Shown: piece by piece, positions 52,603 to 62,113 of the stretch
Layout: each line of letters opens with the position of its first letter
Numbering within the stretch: the first letter of the stretch is position 1
Source: G963677085 sp963677085
GTDB lineage: Bacteria > Planctomycetota > Planctomycetia > Pirellulales > Thermoguttaceae
NCBI GenBank assembly: GCA_963677085.2
Contig: CAXXFH010000002.1
Span: 124,001-188,000 of the forward strand
DNA: 64,000 nt
Reading direction: 5' to 3'
Made by a program: the position numbers and the translations under genes
The notes under the pieces: generated by a model
Told to the model about the DNA's origin: nothing
Databases searched by the model: none
What the model saw: the letters and a program-made list of their open reading frames with translations, nothing else

Positions 52603-54651
52603 TCACTTGGCGTCGAGCCAAGCCGCCAGGCTGACGGCCATACGCGGCATGCCGACTGCGTGGGGTTCCATCTGCGGCGCAAAAGCACGGAGAGTCTTTT
52701 CGGCCAGCGCGAGATACTCGGGGCGCTCGAGTGCTTGAGCCAGGTAAATCAAGTTGCCCGCCGCGACGGCGTTGCCCGAGGGCAAGGCCGAGTCGGTCGG
52801 ATCTTTGCTCCTAGCAATCAGTTTCTCGTGGTCGTTGGTGGTGAAGAAGAAACCACCGGCGCGCTGGTCGGCAAACAGTTCGATTTGTTTGTCGGTCAGT
52901 CGTTGTGCCTCGTCGAGCCACTGCGGTTCGTTCGTGGCACGATGAAGTGACAGCAGCCCATCGACCAGGAAGGCGTAGTCGTCCAAATAGGCGTTCAAAT
53001 GGGCACGGCCTGCGCCGAAGGTTCGTAGTAGCCGGCCTTCGGGTGTGCGTAGGTTTTCCAACACGAAATGGGCCGCACGTGCGGCCGCTTCAGTGTAGTG
53101 GGGGTTGTCGAGGATCCGGCCGGTATCGGCCAGCCCACGGATCATCAAGCCCGACCATGAGGTGAGCACCTTGGTGTCGGTCAACGGGCGTTTGCGGGCG
53201 TTGCGTGTGCGGAGCAATGCAGCATTGATCCCGTCGAATCGGGTGTGAAGTTGATCGGCCGTGAGGTTTCTTTTGGCGGCGACGCAGGCAAGCGAGCGAT
53301 CGGCGAGTAACACGTAGCGGCCCTCGAAATTCGGGCGGTGGTTCAAGCCGTAGACATCGGCCGCGAGTTGCCATTGTTCATCGTCGAGCACCTTGGACAG
53401 TTCGTTTGCCGTCCATACGTAGTAGCGGCCTTCTTCGCCGTCGGTTTCGGCGTCGATGGCTGCGAAGAACCCACCCCGTTCGTCGGTCATCTCACGCAAT
53501 ACGAAGTCGCAGACGGCCTCGGCCGTGCGACGAAACTCCATGCGGCCGGTCAAGGCGTAGGCCTCGGCGTAGACGGTGGCCAGTTGGGCGTTGTCGTAGA
53601 GCATTTTTTCGAAGTGGGGAACGGCCCAGAAGCGGTCGGTACTGTAGCGATGGAAACCGCCGCCCACGTGGTCCCAAATGCCACCGGCGGCCATCTTTTC
53701 GATCGTGAGCAACAGCATGGTTTCCGCTTCGTTGGCCGCTTCGCGATCTTCGTCTCGAAAACGCCGGACCTGGTCGAGAAGGAAGAGTAGGCTCGAGGGC
53801 TGAGGAAACTTGGGATACCGTGGATTGGCTTGGTTGTAACCAAATCCACCCCACTCGGGATCGAATTCTGCACGGAGTGCTTGTTGCACGTGGCGCAACA
53901 GACTCTCATCGAGGGTGTCGTCTGAAGGGGCCGGGTGTTCCTCTAGTTGTCGGCGGACGAGGGTTGCCAGAACGTCGGCGTTCTCGCCAAGCTGTTGGGG
54001 TTTTTCTTCCCACGCTTGCTGGACGAGTTCGAGTACTTTTGCGAGACCGGTTTGGCCGTTGCGGTCGTGTGGCGGAAAGTAGGTGCCACCCATGATCGGG
54101 CGTCCGTCGGGCGTGAGAAACATTGTCAGCGGCCAGCCACCGCCTCGGGGCGAACCGGTGAGGCGGAAGTAGATTTGCAGTGCCGTCATATAAATCTGGT
54201 CTACGTCGGGTCGCTCTTCGCGATCTACTTTAATGCTCACAAAATGCTCGTTCAATGCAGCGGCGATGTCGTTGTCCATGAACGACTCGCGTTCCATCAC
54301 GTGGCACCAGTAGCAACTCGAATAGCCAATCGATAGAAACACCAGCTTGTTCTCCTGCGCTGCCGTGGAAAACGCTTCTTCGCCCCACGGATACCAATCG
54401 ACCGGATTGTGGCTATGCAGCAAGAGGTAAAGACTCGTTTCATCGGCCAGACGATTTGGCGGGTGTTCTTTGTGGCTTGAATGGGCGGCCGACTCGTTCT
54501 TGTCCGACATATTGCTCGACAGCTTGGGAGCTGCCTTGTCGGATGCGTCGGAATGGTCGGTTTCTGTGTCGTTACGTTCACATCCGAACGCGAATGCCAA
54601 CGGCACCAACAGCAAGCTGAGAGCCAAAATCCCGAGAATAGTAGTCGACAT
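52603..54651 (-). CDS. DUF255 thioredoxin-domain lipoprotein (YyaL/SPATA20-like)
   Basis: A protein of 682 residues. LLLVPLAFAFGC is a lipoprotein signal with lipobox AFGC. The thioredoxin-like DUF255 domain shows NPVDWYPWGEEAF, SIGYSSCYWCHVMERESF (CxxC with His), VKVDREERPDVDQIY-like SIKVDREERPDVDQIY, and GGTYFPP. A long alpha/alpha six-hairpin-type domain follows (FDPEWGGFGYNQANPRYPKFP, IWDHVGGGFHRYSTD, SWSGLMIRGLADTGRIL). This is a common protein family of unclear function; it has been linked to redox or cellobiose-epimerase-like folds. It has no operon partner: the next minus-strand gene starts beyond a repeat region. Confidence 0.88.
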   Translation of the reverse strand: MSTTILGILALSLLLVPLAFAFGCERNDTETDHSDASDKAAPKLSSNMSDKNESAAHSSHKEHPPNRLADETSLYLLLHSHNPVDWYPWGEEAFSTAAQENKLVFLSIGYSSCYWCHVMERESFMDNDIAAALNEHFVSIKVDREERPDVDQIYMTALQIYFRLTGSPRGGGWPLTMFLTPDGRPIMGGTYFPPHDRNGQTGLAKVLELVQQAWEEKPQQLGENADVLATLVRRQLEEHPAPSDDTLDESLLRHVQQALRAEFDPEWGGFGYNQANPRYPKFPQPSSLLFLLDQVRRFRDEDREAANEAETMLLLTIEKMAAGGIWDHVGGGFHRYSTDRFWAVPHFEKMLYDNAQLATVYAEAYALTGRMEFRRTAEAVCDFVLREMTDERGGFFAAIDAETDGEEGRYYVWTANELSKVLDDEQWQLAADVYGLNHRPNFEGRYVLLADRSLACVAAKRNLTADQLHTRFDGINAALLRTRNARKRPLTDTKVLTSWSGLMIRGLADTGRILDNPHYTEAAARAAHFVLENLRTPEGRLLRTFGAGRAHLNAYLDDYAFLVDGLLSLHRATNEPQWLDEAQRLTDKQIELFADQRAGGFFFTTNDHEKLIARSKDPTDSALPSGNAVAAGNLIYLAQALERPEYLALAEKTLRAFAPQMEPHAVGMPRMAVSLAAWLDAK

Positions 54652-54718
54652 GTTCGAATTCCTCGACCAACGATTATTGGTTCCGTGGTTGATTGTGGAA
54701 CAATTCGTCGCGTCCTGT

Positions 54719-54772
54719 CCCGGGAATCCGGGCTTCCGTTGGTCGCCCTCGTTCCATAAGCAATGTAGGGCC
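54719..54772. repeat. Structured dispersed repeat, copy B
   Basis: CCCGG (54719-54723) pairs with CCGGG (54728-54732), followed by CTTCCGTTGGTCGCC and ATAAGCAATGTAGGGCC. Copy A is at 28322-28376; the shared core is CCGTTGGTCGCC and the hairpin is kept by paired changes. Confidence 0.55.
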
Positions 54773-55146
54773 CAGTAATGGTCGGGTAGGCGATTGCTGG
54801 AAGGGTAAACTGTTTACGCTACCGTGAGGACTATTTCCTTGGCGACGTGTTGAGAAAGATTTTCCTAACACGCCGGTGCGCGTGTGCCGTGCAAGGAAAG
54901 TTCCTTTAGAAGTCTCGGGCTGCGAGACGTATCGGCAACCCCGCTTAAGGGGCGGATGGCGGAATTGTGGTGCGAGAAGCGTTGGGATTTGTATCACCAG
55001 CGCGTTAAAAGGTTTTTTGGGAAACCTTCTCTCCTTCCCTTTGGTTTGGGGAGAGGGGCCGGGGGGAAGGGATTGTGCGGCAACGGTCTTCTTGAAGACA
55101 ACCACTTTTCCGCTGCAAACCGCCCTCACCCGGCGGCTGCGCCGCC

Positions 55147-55173
55147 ACCCTCTCCCGCCGAGCGGGAGAGGGT
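55147..55173. repeat. Palindromic GC-rich hairpin
   Basis: ACCCTCTCCCGC (55147-55158) pairs perfectly with GCGGGAGAGGGT (55162-55173) across CGA, with a second small hairpin (GGCGGC TGC GCCGCC) directly before it. It lies just beyond the stop of the glpD gene (minus strand), so it could end that transcript; it also looks like a widespread dispersed palindrome. Confidence 0.6.
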
Positions 55174-55195
55174 ACGCCATTTTTCGAGCACATTT

Positions 55196-56674
55196 TCAGG
55201 ACGGCATTTCCCGGTAGCGCAGCAGTTCGGCTTGGCGACGTTCCTCGCTCCAGCCGCAAAATTCGGCCATCCATTGGGCCACCTGTTCGGCCGTGTCTGC
55301 CGCGTTGGGAAGATAATAATGCCAACTTGTGCGGCGGCGCATGACGTCATCAAGGTGCCAGACCCATTCGTCGCGGCAGAAATGTTCGACGGCCGCACGA
55401 CCGACCGGCGGCGGAACGATGCCGCTGATCCCCTGCCCTTGCCCGGTTTCTGAAGGTTCGGACGCCAGCAACGGTTGCGAGGCTGTCGTACACCGACCGG
55501 CACCGCAGCCAAGATGAGATACCAACCGGTCGACTGCCTGTTGGGCGATCAGGCGATAAGTGGTCAGTTTGCCGCCGGCCACATCGAGCCAGCCCGGCTC
55601 GGGCATGCGTATTTGATGTGCCCGGGAAATATCGGAAGGTCCCCCGGAACTGCTGGCGATCAGCGGACGGAGTCCTGACCAGGTGCTCAGCACGTCGTCT
55701 TCGGTCAGTTCGACGGAAGGAAATGTATGGTTGGCCACATCAAGTATATAGGCGACGTCATCCTGGTTGGTTTGGACACTTTCGGGCGTGCCGTCGAAAT
55801 CGGTGTCGGTCGTGCCGAGAATCACACGTTCGCCCCAGGGGATGATGAACAAAATGCGATCTTCCTGGCTCATCACCACGGCGTCGGGCACGGGCAATCG
55901 GGCATGGTCGACAACGAGGTGGACACCCTTGGTCAGCCGTAATCGAACGCGGCTTTGCGCCGGTCGGTCGGCCCAGGGGCCGGAAGCGTTGACTACCGAT
56001 CTCGCGGTGATCTGCAGCGGACGGTCGCCCACCACGTCGCACAACAGGCATTCCCAATTCTTTCCGGTGCAGCCAGCCTCTTCGAATCGCGTATAGTTGC
56101 ACACCAAGGCGCCATATTGGGCGGCGGAGCGAAGTGTGTCGAGCACCAGCCGGGCGTCGTTGGTCAAAGCGTCGTAATAACGCACGGCGCCGGTAAGTTT
56201 GGCCGGCTGCAGATCGGGTAAATGAGCAGAAACGTCGGCTACGCTCATCGAACGCGACGCGCCGAAGTTGCGCCCGCCGCATAGCAAATCGTAGATCTTC
56301 ACGCCCACGCTCAACTGCCACAGTGGCCAAGGCGTGCCGCGATAGGTGGGAAACACAAAGGGTAGTGGTTGGGCCAAGTGGGGCGCGATGTCGTGTAACA
56401 CCCGCTTCTCGACGCTCGCTTCTCGTACCAACCCGAGACGCCCTTGGGCCAAGTAACGCAGGCCGCCGTGCAACAGACGACTCGAACGGCTGCTGGTGCC
56501 GAAGGCCACGTCGTGTTGGTCGACTAGCGCCACTCGCAGGCCGCGCATGGCGGCGTCGCGGGCAATACCGGCCCCCACGATGCCGCCACCGATGACGAGC
56601 ACATCGAGCGTTGTGGCGGTCAAGCGATCGAGGCGGCCAGAGCGGGATGTGGCTGGCATATGGGGCGAAGTCAT
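55196..56674 (-). CDS. glpD: Glycerol-3-phosphate dehydrogenase (FAD)
   Basis: A protein of 492 residues that oxidises glycerol-3-phosphate to dihydroxyacetone phosphate with FAD, at the membrane. LDVLVIGGGIVGAGIARDAAMRG is the FAD fold, FGTSSRSSRLLHGGLRYLAQG the family signature, ILFIIPWGERVILGTTDTDFDG the substrate region, and DVAGGKLTTYRLIAQQAVD the C-terminal family motif. A C-terminal DAO_C domain follows. ATG 56674 is used (5 bases after the preceding stop); the frame extends to 56860, but that overlaps the polyphosphate kinase gene. It is the last gene of the glpK/PPK2/glpD group. Confidence 0.9.
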   Translation of the reverse strand: MTSPHMPATSRSGRLDRLTATTLDVLVIGGGIVGAGIARDAAMRGLRVALVDQHDVAFGTSSRSSRLLHGGLRYLAQGRLGLVREASVEKRVLHDIAPHLAQPLPFVFPTYRGTPWPLWQLSVGVKIYDLLCGGRNFGASRSMSVADVSAHLPDLQPAKLTGAVRYYDALTNDARLVLDTLRSAAQYGALVCNYTRFEEAGCTGKNWECLLCDVVGDRPLQITARSVVNASGPWADRPAQSRVRLRLTKGVHLVVDHARLPVPDAVVMSQEDRILFIIPWGERVILGTTDTDFDGTPESVQTNQDDVAYILDVANHTFPSVELTEDDVLSTWSGLRPLIASSSGGPSDISRAHQIRMPEPGWLDVAGGKLTTYRLIAQQAVDRLVSHLGCGAGRCTTASQPLLASEPSETGQGQGISGIVPPPVGRAAVEHFCRDEWVWHLDDVMRRRTSWHYYLPNAADTAEQVAQWMAEFCGWSEERRQAELLRYREMPS

Positions 56675-56679
56675 GAGGG

Positions 56680-58176
56680 TTACTTTGCGTCCTTCAAGGC
56701 CCGCTCCCAGGCGGCGATCACGGTGCGCAGACCCTTGATGCGAGCGTAGAGCTTGTTGTTGGCTTCGAGAATCGTCCAGGGAGCGAACGTGGTGCTCGTT
56801 TGTTTTAGCATGTCGACGACGGAGACCTTGTACTTGTTCCACTTCTCCCGGTTGCGCCAATCCTCATCGGTGATTTTCCACTGCTTGCTGGGCGTGTTCT
56901 GCCGGGCTTCGAAGCGGTGGAGTTGTTCGTCCTGATCGATGTGAAGCCAGAACTTCACGATCACGGCGCCGAAGTCAACGAGCTGCCGTTCGAATTCGTT
57001 GATTTCGCGGTAGGCGCGTTGCCATTCTTCTTCGGTGCAGAATCCCTCGACCCGTTCGACCATCACCCGGCCATACCAAGAGCGATCGAAGATGGCCACG
57101 TGGCCGGCCTTGGGTACGCGGCGCCAGAATCGCCAGAGGAAGTGTTGGGCCTTTTCCTCCGGCGTGGGAGCGGCAATGGGAACGACTTCGTAGCCGCGGG
57201 GGTCTAGACCGGCGGTCATCCGTTTGATGTTGCCGCCCTTGCCTGCGGCGTCCCAGCCTTGGTACACGATTACGGCCGGTTTGCGGGCCAGGAAGAGCCG
57301 GTTCTGGAGTTGGCCTGCCCGTTGCTGCAAATTGTCGAGCTGTTCTTCGTATTCGTCACGGCTTAGCGAAAGCGATAAGTCTACGCGATCGAGAATCGTT
57401 TGCTGTCGTGTCGGCGAGTCGACTGGTTCCGCCATGGGAACGAGCACCGCTTTGGGGGCTTCGGCGCGGCGTTTCAGTTCCCGTTGAAGGACGTCGACCA
57501 GCGTTTCAAACACCCTTATGCGGGTGTAGCGGCCTTGGGTGGCTTCGACGACATGCCACGGCGTATGGCCGGTACTCGTACGTTGAAACATTTCTTCGGC
57601 CGCTTCGAGCCATTCGTCGTAATGCTTGTGCTGGCGCCGTTCGTGCTTGGCGACTCGCCAGGCAGTGGCCGGACTGCGCAGCAGGCGTTTGAACCGACGA
57701 CGCTGCTCTTGCCGGCTGATGTGCAGCCAGAATTTGACGACGATCACGCCCGTGTCGGCCAGTTGCCGTTCGAAATGGACGATGTCGTTGTGAGCCTGAT
57801 CACACTGCATAGGCGACACTTGGCGTTCGAAACGGGCCGACAAGACACGGTGGTACCAGGAGTGGTCGAAAATGGTGATGTCGCCCGTCGCCGGCAACGA
57901 GTTCCAGTAGCGCCACATCCAGGGGTAAAAACGTTCGTTCTGCGAGGGGCGCTGTACGACGTGTACCTTGAAGCCGCGAGGATCGAGGGTTTGCGTAAGC
58001 CGGTTGATTAGCGTTCCTTTGCCGGCGGCATCCCAGCCCTCGAATGCGACGACCACCGGAATACCGGCCGCACGGAGTTGACGCTGGCATTCTCCCAGTT
58101 GAACTTCCAACTCGGGGTAGACCTTGCGGTAGGTCTCCTTGTCGATGCGTTTGTCGAGGTCGAGCAGTTCGAGCAT
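56680..58176 (-). CDS. Two-domain polyphosphate kinase 2 (probable polyphosphate:AMP phosphotransferase)
   Basis: A protein of 498 residues with two PPK2 domains in tandem. Domain 1 has VVVAFEGWDAAGKGTLINRL (Walker A), GDITIFDHSWYHRVL (Walker B and lid start); domain 2 has VIVYQGWDAAGKGGNIKRM and HVAIFDRSWYGRVMVERV. Fused two-domain PPK2 enzymes of this size are typically polyphosphate:AMP phosphotransferases (class II) that make ADP from AMP and polyP. The start and the downstream gene are close (5 bases to glpD), so the three genes are probably one transcript. The placement between glycerol genes is unusual and suggests polyP may support glycerol use when ATP is low. Confidence 0.87.
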   Translation of the reverse strand: MLELLDLDKRIDKETYRKVYPELEVQLGECQRQLRAAGIPVVVAFEGWDAAGKGTLINRLTQTLDPRGFKVHVVQRPSQNERFYPWMWRYWNSLPATGDITIFDHSWYHRVLSARFERQVSPMQCDQAHNDIVHFERQLADTGVIVVKFWLHISRQEQRRRFKRLLRSPATAWRVAKHERRQHKHYDEWLEAAEEMFQRTSTGHTPWHVVEATQGRYTRIRVFETLVDVLQRELKRRAEAPKAVLVPMAEPVDSPTRQQTILDRVDLSLSLSRDEYEEQLDNLQQRAGQLQNRLFLARKPAVIVYQGWDAAGKGGNIKRMTAGLDPRGYEVVPIAAPTPEEKAQHFLWRFWRRVPKAGHVAIFDRSWYGRVMVERVEGFCTEEEWQRAYREINEFERQLVDFGAVIVKFWLHIDQDEQLHRFEARQNTPSKQWKITDEDWRNREKWNKYKVSVVDMLKQTSTTFAPWTILEANNKLYARIKGLRTVIAAWERALKDAK

Positions 58177-58202
58177 GAGAGGAATCCTTGCGTATGTGAT
58201 CC

Positions 58203-59717
58203 TTACGGTTGTTGCCAGGCTAATGCCCGGCGAACGGCTTCACGCCATTTGGTTACCAAAATAGTACGTTTTTCTGGCGCGATGGTCGGAGTGAACTCGC
58301 GATCCAGTGCCCAGTGGGCAGCCACATCGGGCAGATCGTTCCAGAAACCGACCGCCAAACCGGCCAGGTAGGCGGTGCCTAAGGCGGTTGTCTCAAAGAC
58401 GATGGGGCGACGCAACGGGACATCGAGCAAATCGGCCTGGAATTGCATCAATTGGTCGTTGACCGCGGCTCCCCCGTCGACGCGGAGTTCGGCCAGCCGG
58501 AATTCGGGTTGGCCCAGGGCCTTGGCGGCATCGTGTTGCATGACGTCAACCAAGTCGCACGTTTGAAAGGCCATCGAATCCACGGCCGCCCGGGCGAGGT
58601 GTGCGGCGGTTGTTCCGCGGCTGATTCCCACGATCGCTCCCCGAGCGTACGGGTCCCAATGCGGTGCGCCCAGTCCGACGAACGCGGGCACGAAGTATAC
58701 GCCGTCGGCGTCGGGCACCCGGGCGGCCAGCTCTTCGACTTCGGCCGAGTTTTGAATGAGCCCCAGCCCGTCGCGCAACCACTGCACTACGGCCCCGGCG
58801 ACGAACACCGAACCCTCCAGGCAATAGGTGATCTGGTTGTTGAGCGACCAACCGATGGTGGTCAGCAGACGATTCTCTGAGAGCACGGCCTGTTGGCCGG
58901 TATTCATCAGCAGGAAGCAGCCCGTGCCATACGTATTTTTTGCCATCCCCGGTTGGAAACAACCCTGCCCGAAGGTGGCCGCCTGTTGGTCGCCGATCAT
59001 GGCTGCAATGGGAATCGGACGGCCGAACAGTTCGTCGTCCGTTTGGCCATAGACTTCGCTCGAAGGGCGAACCTCGGGCAGCATCGCTCGGGGGACGTCG
59101 AGAATCTCCAGAAGCTCGTCGTCCCAGTCGAGCGTGTGGATATTGAACAACAAGGTGCGGCTGGCGTTGCTCACGTCGGTCAAGTGCAGCCGTCCGCCGC
59201 TGAGATTCCACAGCAGCCAACTATCCACGGTACCGAAGAGCACTTCACCGCGTTGGGCCGAGGCGCGCAGACCGTCGTGACGATCAAGCAGGTATTTGAT
59301 TTTGGTGCCGGAGAAGTAGGGATCGACGACCAGGCCCGTCTTCTTGTGGAATGTGTCCTCCAGACCGTCGGCCTTGAGGCGATCGCAGATATCGGCGCTC
59401 ACACGGCTTTGCCACACGATGGCGTTGGCGACGGGCCGGCCCGTGTCGCGATGCCACAGGATGGTCGTTTCTCGCTGGTTGGTCAGGCCCAGCGCGGCGA
59501 CGTCGGCCGCATCGACCGACGCCTTGGCGAGTGCCTCGCGAGCAACGGCGAGTTGTGAGATCCAGATGGCCGCCGGATCGTGTTCGACCAGGCCGGGGCC
59601 GGGCAGGATCTGCTCGAATTCCTGTTGGGCCGAGGCCAGCATACGACCATCATGCCCGAATAGAATCGCCCGGCTCGACGTTGTCCCTTGATCCAACGCA
59701 AGAATGCATCGAGCCAT
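58203..59717 (-). CDS. glpK: Glycerol kinase
   Basis: Phosphorylates glycerol with ATP. 504 residues, normal length. MARCILALDQGTTSSRAILF is the first phosphate motif; GLTNQRETTILWHRDTGRP, FSGTKIKYLLDRHDGLR, GTVDSWLLWNLSGG, MIGDQQAATFGQGCF and YCLEGSVFVAGAVVQWLRDG are conserved blocks. The ATG at 59717 has AGGAGG nine bases upstream; the frame extends to 59927 without signals. It is the first gene of the minus-strand glpK/PPK2/glpD group, 26 bases before the PPK2 start. Confidence 0.95.
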   Translation of the reverse strand: MARCILALDQGTTSSRAILFGHDGRMLASAQQEFEQILPGPGLVEHDPAAIWISQLAVAREALAKASVDAADVAALGLTNQRETTILWHRDTGRPVANAIVWQSRVSADICDRLKADGLEDTFHKKTGLVVDPYFSGTKIKYLLDRHDGLRASAQRGEVLFGTVDSWLLWNLSGGRLHLTDVSNASRTLLFNIHTLDWDDELLEILDVPRAMLPEVRPSSEVYGQTDDELFGRPIPIAAMIGDQQAATFGQGCFQPGMAKNTYGTGCFLLMNTGQQAVLSENRLLTTIGWSLNNQITYCLEGSVFVAGAVVQWLRDGLGLIQNSAEVEELAARVPDADGVYFVPAFVGLGAPHWDPYARGAIVGISRGTTAAHLARAAVDSMAFQTCDLVDVMQHDAAKALGQPEFRLAELRVDGGAAVNDQLMQFQADLLDVPLRRPIVFETTALGTAYLAGLAVGFWNDLPDVAAHWALDREFTPTIAPEKRTILVTKWREAVRRALAWQQP

Positions 59718-59904
59718 CGGAAAGTCCCTCCTGGAAAAGTCGTCCGCACCGGAAGTGTACCGGGGGGCCGTAGATGTGGCAAGATGTTTGGGGGGGCGGG
59801 CAGCGGGGCTGGGTGGTGGAACTCGACGAGGGGTGTTGCAAACCTCTGCCACCTCAGCTAAACAGAAGGTTTTCTCGTAGGACAAAACTGCAAACCGTGT
59901 CTTT

Positions 59905-60915
59905 ATGCCCACATTGCCTCCCGTCAAACGTTTTGTGACTCGTAGCGGAATTCGAATCTATCGGATTCCCTGCCAAGTGTTTGCCTACCTTTCGGCTCGC
60001 GTTTACCTGGTGTTGGGAGCCGGACCGCCAACGTTGATCGACACGGGAAGCGATTGGGGTAATTCACTTCAAGAGATCGTCGACGGCATCGAGTCGATCC
60101 ACAAGGAATTCAGCGAATCGGTGCGTCTGGTCGACATTGGCCGGATTGTGCTCACCCATACGCATCCCGATCATGTGGGTGGGCTGGCAGCGTTGCACGA
60201 GATGACCGGCGCAGAAGTGTGCCTGCATCCGCTGGAGTCGCGCAATGTGGCGGCGTGCGAAGAACGGGCCGTGTTGGCTTTCCGGCGGCTAGAGGCTTTC
60301 TTTCGCCAAGCGGGCGTGGATCAGCACCGTCGTGGAACGCTCAATCGGCTGAATCGCCAGCGGTTTCACAGTGTGCCCGTGGATCGTCTTTTGCGAGACG
60401 GTGACGATTTGGACGGACTCGAAGTGGTGCACACGCCGGGCCACTCGCCGGGCCACGTCTGCCTGGTGGCTGACGAAATTCTTCTTTGTGCCGACCATAT
60501 TCTCGCGCGAACCGTACCCCAGCAATGGCCCGAGAGCTTGAGCCCTTTCGCCGGGCTAGCGCACTATTTCGACTCGTTGGAAAAAGTGCAACAGAGAGAC
60601 GGATTCGAACTGGCCCTGGCCGGCCACGAACCGGTGATCGAGGATGTCCACCGGCGGATCGACGCCATTCACGCGAGTCACGTTCGTCGGTGCGATCGCA
60701 TGATCGACGTGCTCCAGCGCGCCGGCCGTTCGATGACGATCAGCGAGTTAACCCGCGAAATGTATCCGCATATCACCGGCACGCGCGTGATGTTGGCCCT
60801 CACCGATATCGGCGCCCGAGTGGAGTATCTCCAGCAACAAGGTGAAATGGCGGTGGTCAATCTCGACGAGATCGAGCGGGAAGAATTTCCGGCATATCAA
60901 TATGCTTTGGCGTAA
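59905..60915 (+). CDS. MBL-fold metallo-hydrolase
   Basis: A protein of 336 residues of the metallo-beta-lactamase fold. HTHPDHVGG is the main zinc motif; GLEVVHTPGHSPGHVCLV, LLCADHILA and ALAGHEPV supply the other ligands. A C-terminal helical/winged-helix-like part (ISELTREMYPHITGTRVMLA) resembles that of LACTB2-type hydrolases. It has no operon partner: it is divergent from glpK by about 190 bases. The substrate (thioester, nucleic acid or lactone) is not predicted. Confidence 0.83.
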   Translation: MPTLPPVKRFVTRSGIRIYRIPCQVFAYLSARVYLVLGAGPPTLIDTGSDWGNSLQEIVDGIESIHKEFSESVRLVDIGRIVLTHTHPDHVGGLAALHEMTGAEVCLHPLESRNVAACEERAVLAFRRLEAFFRQAGVDQHRRGTLNRLNRQRFHSVPVDRLLRDGDDLDGLEVVHTPGHSPGHVCLVADEILLCADHILARTVPQQWPESLSPFAGLAHYFDSLEKVQQRDGFELALAGHEPVIEDVHRRIDAIHASHVRRCDRMIDVLQRAGRSMTISELTREMYPHITGTRVMLALTDIGARVEYLQQQGEMAVVNLDEIEREEFPAYQYALA

Positions 60916-60975
60916 GCGACGTTGTCGCGGTGTGCGCGATGACGTTGCGAAGATCACCGTTGGGGGAAAAGTGAT

Positions 60976-61004
60976 CCTGCAAAGGCGCAAAGACGCGAAG
61001 AGAA
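60976..61004. repeat. 'GCAAAGGCGCAAAGACGC' intergenic repeat fragment
   Basis: The stretch TGCAAAGGCGCAAAGACGCGA-like lies between the MBL-fold gene and the P-loop kinase gene. I recognise it as a type of short repeat seen in many bacterial intergenic regions; only one copy is in this window. Confidence 0.4.
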
Positions 61005-61022
61005 GCGGCAAGGGCTAATCTC

Positions 61023-61948
61023 ATGGCGGATCAAAACATGGCTTCTGGTTCAACCGGCAATGCGGCCATCCTGTTGGTAGGTCCCACTGGTTCGGGCAAG
61101 ACGCCGTTGGGTCAGTTGATCGAACATCGTGGGCTGGGGCGTCCGCGGTGTTTCGGAGTGGAAACGAAACGCTGTTTGCATTTCGACTTCGGAGCGAACC
61201 TTCGCGAGGCGGTTGCCCGGGGTGAGCCCGACGGTGTGCTGCTGCAGAAAGACATCGACTTTCTGGCACGCGTATTGGCCGAAGGTCTGCTGCTGGAAGA
61301 CGAGCATTTTCCAGTGGCCGCACGGATTCTGCAGTCGTTTCTCAAACGTCACAAAGCCGATCGGCAAACGGTCGTTGTGCTCAATGGATTACCGCGCCAC
61401 ATCAGCCAAGCCGAGGCGGTGGCGGCGCTGCTCGACGTTCGGGGCGTCGTCCATTTGCAGTGCTCGGCCGAGGTGGTGCGACGACGAATCGAGTCGAACG
61501 TGGGCGGAGATCGGGCCCGTCGGGTCGACGACGCCCGCCAGGCCGTTGAGGCCAAGCTGGCCGTTTCCAACGCCGCACGGTGCCGCTGCTTGAGCATTAT
61601 CGTTGGGCGGGCGTGCCGGTGGTCGACGTTGAGGTGTCCTCAGAAATGACGCCCGACGCTGTTTGGGGACTCGTTGTGCCACGTACTCGCCGCCAGATTC
61701 CTTACGGACGGGCCCTTTGCCGGCGGTTAGATCGCCAGATGACGGGGCTCGTGAGAGACGGATTGTATCGAGCCATTCACACGGCATCGTTTGCACCAAG
61801 CGATGGCACCGTGGCGTTTCTCGTCGAGAGATCTACTGGAAAAGCCGAGATATGCCATGGAAGCTGGCTGGGGGATAGCCACGGGGCGGGGTGGCTGTTC
61901 CGCTCCCGCGGGGAGGCAATGTTTGCATTTTCGTTTGGCTGCTGTTAG
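61023..61948 (+). pseudogene. Adenylate-kinase-like P-loop kinase, frameshifted
   Basis: The first frame starts with LLVGPTGSGKTPLGQLIEHRG (P-loop of nucleoside monophosphate kinases) and continues to RRRIESNVGGDRARRVDDAR, the lid-like RRR...DD..A pattern. It then loses the frame near 61575 (reads AKLAVSNAARCRC). A second frame from 61580 continues (TVPLLEHYRWAGVPVVDVEV), as in the family. One extra T at GTTTCC (61574-61580) would give AVFQRRTVPLLEHY and join the two. The C-terminal part beyond about 61800 runs into intergenic-like sequence, so the true end is uncertain. It is probably an intact gene with an assembly error; the substrate may be a nucleotide. Confidence 0.6.
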
Positions 61949-62113
61949 ACTGTGCAGGTGAATGGAACAGTCTGTCTCTTGAGGCTTGCACTGCTATATT
62001 TAGGTGGCGATCGGCGAAAGTTTGTGTCTGTCGGGGGGCGTTGCCGAGCCACCGTTCAGGGCTGTCTCGTCGTCAACAATAGGGGGCCCACGCCAGGCCA
62101 GGTGGGTTCAGTT

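Larger units (their letters stand above)
54652..55195. other. Repeat-rich intergenic region
   Basis: About 540 bases. It holds dispersed-repeat copy B (54719-54772) and, at 55010-55175, a G/C-rich stretch with several hairpins: GGCGGC/GCCGCC (55132-55146) and ACCCTCTCCCGC/GCGGGAGAGGGT (55147-55158/55162-55173). Short frames across it have no coding features. Confidence 0.55.

Noticed and set aside
54876..55217. 113-codon frame in a G/C-rich repeat region
   Set aside because: It runs through two palindromic hairpins of a repetitive type; residues reflect the repeats, not a protein.
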